Positions 61,041 to 64,000 of a stretch of 64,000 nucleotides of DNA are shown here, one piece after another. Position 1 is the first letter of the stretch. Each line of letters begins with the position of its first letter. Source of the DNA: Paenibacillus sp. (GTDB lineage: Bacteria > Bacillota > Bacilli > Paenibacillales > Paenibacillaceae); the NCBI GenBank assembly GCA_031254035.1, contig JAIRVF010000059.1, positions 78,053 through 142,052 on the forward strand. Direction: 5' to 3'. Below the pieces are notes generated by a model, which was given only the letters and a program-made list of their open reading frames with translations, was not told the origin of the DNA and did no database searches. A program made the translations under genes and the position numbers.

Positions 61041-61111
61041 TTTTTCGTATAATCCCGGGAATTGGCCCGGGAGTCTCTACGAGATCACCGTAATGATCTG
61101 GCTACGAAAAA
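61041..61111 (+). promoter_or_regulatory. Guanine-type purine riboswitch
   Basis: P1 is TTTTTCGTA/TACGAAAAA. P2 is CCCGGG with CCCGGG around the L2 loop; P3 is AGATCA/TGATCT around CCGTAA. The core ATAATC, GTCTCTAC and GGCTACG match the purine class. The specificity base before TACG is C (61102), which marks guanine/hypoxanthine rather than adenine. It is expected to stop transcription when guanine is high. Confidence 0.93.
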
Positions 61112-61213
61112 GATGAGATGATGGATAACCTGCTTGCGCTTGGTATACCTTATTGGATAGGGCATCCTTATGAGCGCATGTACGGACGAACTCACTCTTC
61201 TTTTATGAATACG

Positions 61214-61246
61214 CCTGCGGATCCATGACGGTCTGTGGGTTTTTTT
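61214..61246 (+). terminator. Riboswitch expression-platform terminator
   Basis: CCTGCGGA pairs with TCTGTGGG (three G-U pairs), followed by seven T residues, 40 nt before the permease start. Confidence 0.65.
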
Positions 61247-61285
61247 GTCGTCCTGACTCAATTTTTTAAGGGGGATTCAGTTAAA

Positions 61286-62656
61286 ATGGAGCGCTTCTTT
61301 AAGTTAAAGGAACACGGAACGAATGTTAGAACAGAGATCATTGCCGGTCTCACCACGTTTATGGCTATGGCTTACATCCTGTTCGTCAACGGATTGTTTC
61401 TGGGTGAAGGCGGCGCGGGTATTCCGAATGAGGGTGTATTCTTTGCGACTGCTGTCGGAGCCGGCTTGGTTACGATTATGATGGGATTGTTCGTTAATAT
61501 TCCGATTGCACTAGCACCAGGTATGGGGCTTAACGCTTACTTTATGACGGTAGTTCTCAACTCGAACGGTGTAATTACGTGGCAGGCAGCACTGGGTGCG
61601 GTATTTATCTCGGGTGTCATTTTCATCATTCTGACTGTGACCAAGGTTCGCCAAATGATGATGGTTGCCGTTCCGCAAAACTTGAAAATCGCCATTACGG
61701 TCGGTATCGGTTTGTTTATCGCCCTTATCGGCTTCAAACTGAGTAATCTGATTTCCATTACGGTTAATCCAGGCACGGATGTAAGCGTACCGGTTGGCGG
61801 CGCGAGTTTCAATTTGATGCTTAGCGATTTCTTTACACATAAAGATGCTCTTCTTGCTTTGATTGGTCTTTTGTTTATTGCTATTCTGATGGTGCTTCGT
61901 GTAAAAGGCGCACTTTTGATCGGTATCGTAGTTACAACGCTGATCGGTATTCCGATGGGGGTAACGGATCTTAGCGGTTTGACTCATGCAAACTGGATTC
62001 CTTCATTCTCTAACCTGGCTGTTGGCCAACTGGATCTGAAGGGCGCGCTTCACATCGGTTTGTTTGATATCGTATTTATCTTTACTTTCGTTGAATTGTT
62101 CGATACTTTCGGTACATTGGTGGGTACAGCTACTCGTGCCGGTCTGATGAAGAACAAGGAAAAAGGCGAAAAGACAATCGGGAAAGCCATGCTAGTCGAC
62201 GCTGTCGGCGTCAGTGCAGGTGCGGTTCTCGGTACAAGTACGGTTACAGCGTTTGTTGAAAGCACAGCAGGTGTTGAAGCGGGCGGACGCACGGGCCTGA
62301 CGGCTGTCACCACGGGCGTAATGTTCATTCTTTCCCTGTTCATTGCTCCGCTGGCTTTGGTTGTTCCCTCTGCGGCAACGGCTCCGGCATTGATCATTGT
62401 GGGCGTGCTTATGATGGGCCAGGTCCGCAACATTGAATGGGATGATTTCTTTGAAGCTTTCCCGGCGTTTTTGACAATCATTCTGATGCCTTTCACTGGC
62501 GGTATTGCTAACGGTATTTCGGCTGGTATTCTGTCTTATGTCATCCTGGCCGTTTTCGCCAAAGTCGTTACAAAACGTGATATCAAAATACACTGGCTCA
62601 TGTGGTTCCTTGCTTTGATTGTTATCATCCGTTATGTCTTCATGGGTACAGAGTAA
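61286..62656 (+). CDS. pbuG: NCS2 family guanine/hypoxanthine permease
   Basis: A 456-residue, 14-helix NCS2 purine permease of the AzgA-like group, starting MERFFKLKEHGTNVRTEIIAG with TTFMAMAYILFVN, then APGMGLNAYF and the substrate-site region FVELFDTFGTLVGTATRAGL with GTSTVTAFVESTAGVEAGGRTGL. It imports hypoxanthine and guanine with protons. The guanine riboswitch and guaA nearby agree with this. The ATG at 61286 follows TTAAGGGGG; the frame upstream from 61235 overlaps the terminator. A terminator follows at about 62668. Confidence 0.94.
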   Translation: MERFFKLKEHGTNVRTEIIAGLTTFMAMAYILFVNGLFLGEGGAGIPNEGVFFATAVGAGLVTIMMGLFVNIPIALAPGMGLNAYFMTVVLNSNGVITWQAALGAVFISGVIFIILTVTKVRQMMMVAVPQNLKIAITVGIGLFIALIGFKLSNLISITVNPGTDVSVPVGGASFNLMLSDFFTHKDALLALIGLLFIAILMVLRVKGALLIGIVVTTLIGIPMGVTDLSGLTHANWIPSFSNLAVGQLDLKGALHIGLFDIVFIFTFVELFDTFGTLVGTATRAGLMKNKEKGEKTIGKAMLVDAVGVSAGAVLGTSTVTAFVESTAGVEAGGRTGLTAVTTGVMFILSLFIAPLALVVPSAATAPALIIVGVLMMGQVRNIEWDDFFEAFPAFLTIILMPFTGGIANGISAGILSYVILAVFAKVVTKRDIKIHWLMWFLALIVIIRYVFMGTE

Positions 62657-62667
62657 AGTATATAGAA

Positions 62668-62714
62668 GAAAAGGGCTGTTTTCCTTCTGCGGGAGGGAGG
62701 CGGCTCTTTTGTTT
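62668..62714 (+). terminator. Terminator of pbuG
   Basis: AAAAGGGCTG and CGGCTCTTTT pair with G-U pairs, with an inner CCT/AGG, then TTGTTTT. Confidence 0.6.
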
Positions 62715-62757
62715 TATAAAGGCTTTTTTTGAAAAATTATTGCTATCTAGCTCATCT

Positions 62758-62776
62758 AGTTTCATAACTTGAAACA
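62758..62776. promoter_or_regulatory. Third copy of the TGTTTCA-N5-TGAAACA palindrome
   Basis: AGTTTCA-TAACT-TGAAACA lies 45 nt before the lipoprotein start. It differs from the iclR and acnA sites in one outer base. Confidence 0.5.
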
Positions 62777-62821
62777 ATAAAGAAATATTTCCCGTCTTAA
62801 TGAAGCGAGGGAGGGATTAAA

Positions 62822-63304
62822 ATGAAAGTTAAAAAACTCTTTCTCGGGTTGTTCTTGCTCTGCATAATGTTAACAACCGGATGTTCGAGCGCCAATCCCT
62901 CAAAAGATATGGGAGAATTGTATAGTTTGGCACTAGATGCATACATGCCAATGGATGAGGGTTTAAATGGAGATATGAAATATATTGCAATTGACATGAA
63001 TAATTTGAAGGATATCGATGAAACTGACAAGAAACAAATTCTAAAGTATTTTGAGAAATACAATATAGAGGTAATGGAAGCGACTTATGAGCAACTAAAA
63101 GAGAAGGGGTTATATAACCCAAAAACAATGGTGCTTAATGGCGTACTGCTGCGTGTCGAAAAGACTGAAATTTCAAACAATAGAATTGTTATCGAAGGCT
63201 CTAAGTATAGAGCTGGTGACGGAGCTATCGGAACGAAAGTGATTATTGAATACAAAAACGGAAAATGGCAAGTTTCAAAAGCAGACGGGACTTGGAAAAG
63301 CTAA
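62822..63304 (+). CDS. Hypothetical lipoprotein, 160 residues
   Basis: A 160-residue protein with a lipoprotein signal peptide: MKVKKLFLGLFLLCIMLTTGCSS, lipobox LTTGC, with Cys21 as the lipid site. The mature part has a helical segment (LKDIDETDKKQILKYFEKYN) and a beta-rich end (GTKVIIEYKNGKWQVSKADG). The ribosome site is AGGGAGGG. It is AT-rich and stands between the permease and the rRNA operon. No family is recognised. Confidence 0.82.
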   Translation: MKVKKLFLGLFLLCIMLTTGCSSANPSKDMGELYSLALDAYMPMDEGLNGDMKYIAIDMNNLKDIDETDKKQILKYFEKYNIEVMEATYEQLKEKGLYNPKTMVLNGVLLRVEKTEISNNRIVIEGSKYRAGDGAIGTKVIIEYKNGKWQVSKADGTWKS

Positions 63305-63509
63305 TTTTACAGTTAACGGAGATGGAAGGACCAGAGAATCTATGGGGCATCTCTTTAACAAAGAAACCTGTTCTGATCCTAGAAGGAATTCTGTTAATCC
63401 CAGTTTGTTTTTAAATAATTGAAGCTCGAGAGCTCGATCGTGCTATTTATGGCACAGGCAACCTTAATCGGGTAAATACAGTGCTTTAAAATTTCTAAAC
63501 AAAAAAGTA

Positions 63510-63538
63510 TTGCATTATTTATACGTACATGGTATATT
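63510..63538 (+). promoter_or_regulatory. rRNA operon promoter P1
   Basis: TTGCAT (63510-63515) and TATATT (63533-63538), 17-nt spacer. Confidence 0.75.
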
Positions 63539-63614
63539 CTAATTCCGGCCAAGAAAACACGTTAAAGTGATTCGAGGCAAGCGAAAATTTCAAAAAGAGT
63601 TTTTGAAAAAAAGC

Positions 63615-63643
63615 TTGCATCAAACGGCTGGATATGATAAGAT
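63615..63643 (+). promoter_or_regulatory. rRNA operon promoter P2
   Basis: TTGCAT (63615-63620) and TAAGAT (63638-63643), 17-nt spacer, with an AT-rich segment upstream. The pair P1/P2 about 105 bp apart is the usual layout of rRNA operons in bacilli. Confidence 0.8.
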
Positions 63644-63692
63644 ATAAAAGTTGCTGCTGAGATAAACGAGCGGCGCCGAAAACGAAAGAATT

Positions 63693-63711
63693 TGATCTTT
63701 GAAAACTGAAC
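63693..63711 (+). promoter_or_regulatory. rRNA leader boxA-like antitermination segment
   Basis: TGATCTTTGAAAACTGAAC is the common leader segment ahead of Firmicutes 16S genes. Further on, AATGAATTT/AAATTCATT (about 63812-63855) can pair as a processing stem. Confidence 0.65.
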
Positions 63712-63931
63712 AACGAGTGAGATAAAGACCTTGCTTGCAAGGTCGACCGCGAAGTGAATTGGTTCGAGTCTTCTGACTGAATGATTCACGGAGCGAAATG
63801 AGATTTTAATAATGAATTTCCCGATTTGGCCTTGCTCAATCGAAAAATTCATTATATCTCGTCAGATTCAAAATGAGCTATAAACTTTCGTTGGAAAGCT
63901 ACTCCCCTTCGGGTGAGCAGATTCTTCCAAC

Positions 63932-64000
63932 TTTCTTGGAGAGTTTGATCCTGGCTCAGGACGAACGCTGGCGGCGTGCCTAATACATGCAAGTCGAGCG
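63932..64000 (+). rRNA. 16S ribosomal RNA, 5' part
   Basis: The conserved 5' end GAGAGTTTGATCCTGGCTCA at 63939, then GACGAACGCTGGCGGCGTGC and TAATACATGCAAGTCGA, runs off the end of the window. The exact mature 5' end is estimated from the usual Bacillus position about 8 nt before GAGAGTTTG. Confidence 0.97.

Overview
The window reads as chromosomal DNA of a low-to-moderate GC Gram-positive bacterium of the Bacillales, most likely a Paenibacillus. This rests on strong AGGAGG-type ribosome binding sites with frequent TTG and GTG starts, a T-box before trpS, a guanine riboswitch before an NCS2 permease, a spore-former style gene set (bdbDC, ecsAB, bacilliredoxin, yneF), copper-amine-oxidase-like C-terminal domains on secreted enzymes (common in Paenibacillus), and the gene order MoxR-DUF58-transglutaminase-guaA-permease, which matches yeaC-yeaD-yebA-guaA-pbuG of Bacillus subtilis. 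The right end enters a 16S rRNA gene behind tandem promoters. The genus call is inference.

Layout. 1-5.2 kb: bdbDC thiol oxidation pair, an acetyltransferase, and a complete ECF importer (EcfT, YkoE-type S component, double ATPase). 5.6-16.7 kb: a DHA2 exporter facing a MarR regulator, ecsAB, a flavoprotein, a sensor kinase, a bacilliredoxin, acpS, mutY and sodA. 17.5-24.8 kb: an acetyltransferase, signal peptidase I, a fused QueG-HEAT-MGMT protein, an HD-GYP-like protein, yneF, folE, a hydrolase and an IclR regulator. 25-29 kb: an S9 peptidase and two gene remnants joined at what looks like a deletion point. 29.2-32.5 kb: a small zinc ribbon gene, then a WYL-like regulator and two tandem paralogues of a papain-like fold that appear to lack a catalytic cysteine; this is the least explained gene cluster here. 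33-48 kb: acnA, an amidase-domain protein, ddl, a 5' remnant of uvsE, an inositol monophosphatase, an SGNH hydrolase, trpS with T-box, a VanZ protein, hemL, an LCP ligase and a thiol peroxidase. 48.5-57.3 kb: a marR-MFS operon, dedA, a polysaccharide deacetylase and the MoxR/DUF58/transglutaminase operon. 57.4-64 kb: guaA and pbuG of purine metabolism, separated by AT-rich accessory genes, then a lipoprotein and the start of a ribosomal RNA operon.

The most unusual content is intergenic. (1) A 187-bp element occurs twice, plus one half copy. It is built from 25-nt units spaced exactly 50 nt apart, two direct and two inverted around a 37-nt centre. (2) A MITE-like repeat of about 150-280 bp, two copies with GTTCAAAAAG inverted ends, occurs four times. 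(3) Two further repeat families occur twice each. (4) A 19-bp palindrome, TGTTTCA-N5-TGAAACA, lies before iclR and acnA, and a one-base variant lies before the lipoprotein gene, which suggests a small shared regulon. (5) A branched hairpin region at 32.6-32.7 kb may be a structured RNA. No insertion sequence transposase, prophage, CRISPR array or tRNA was seen.
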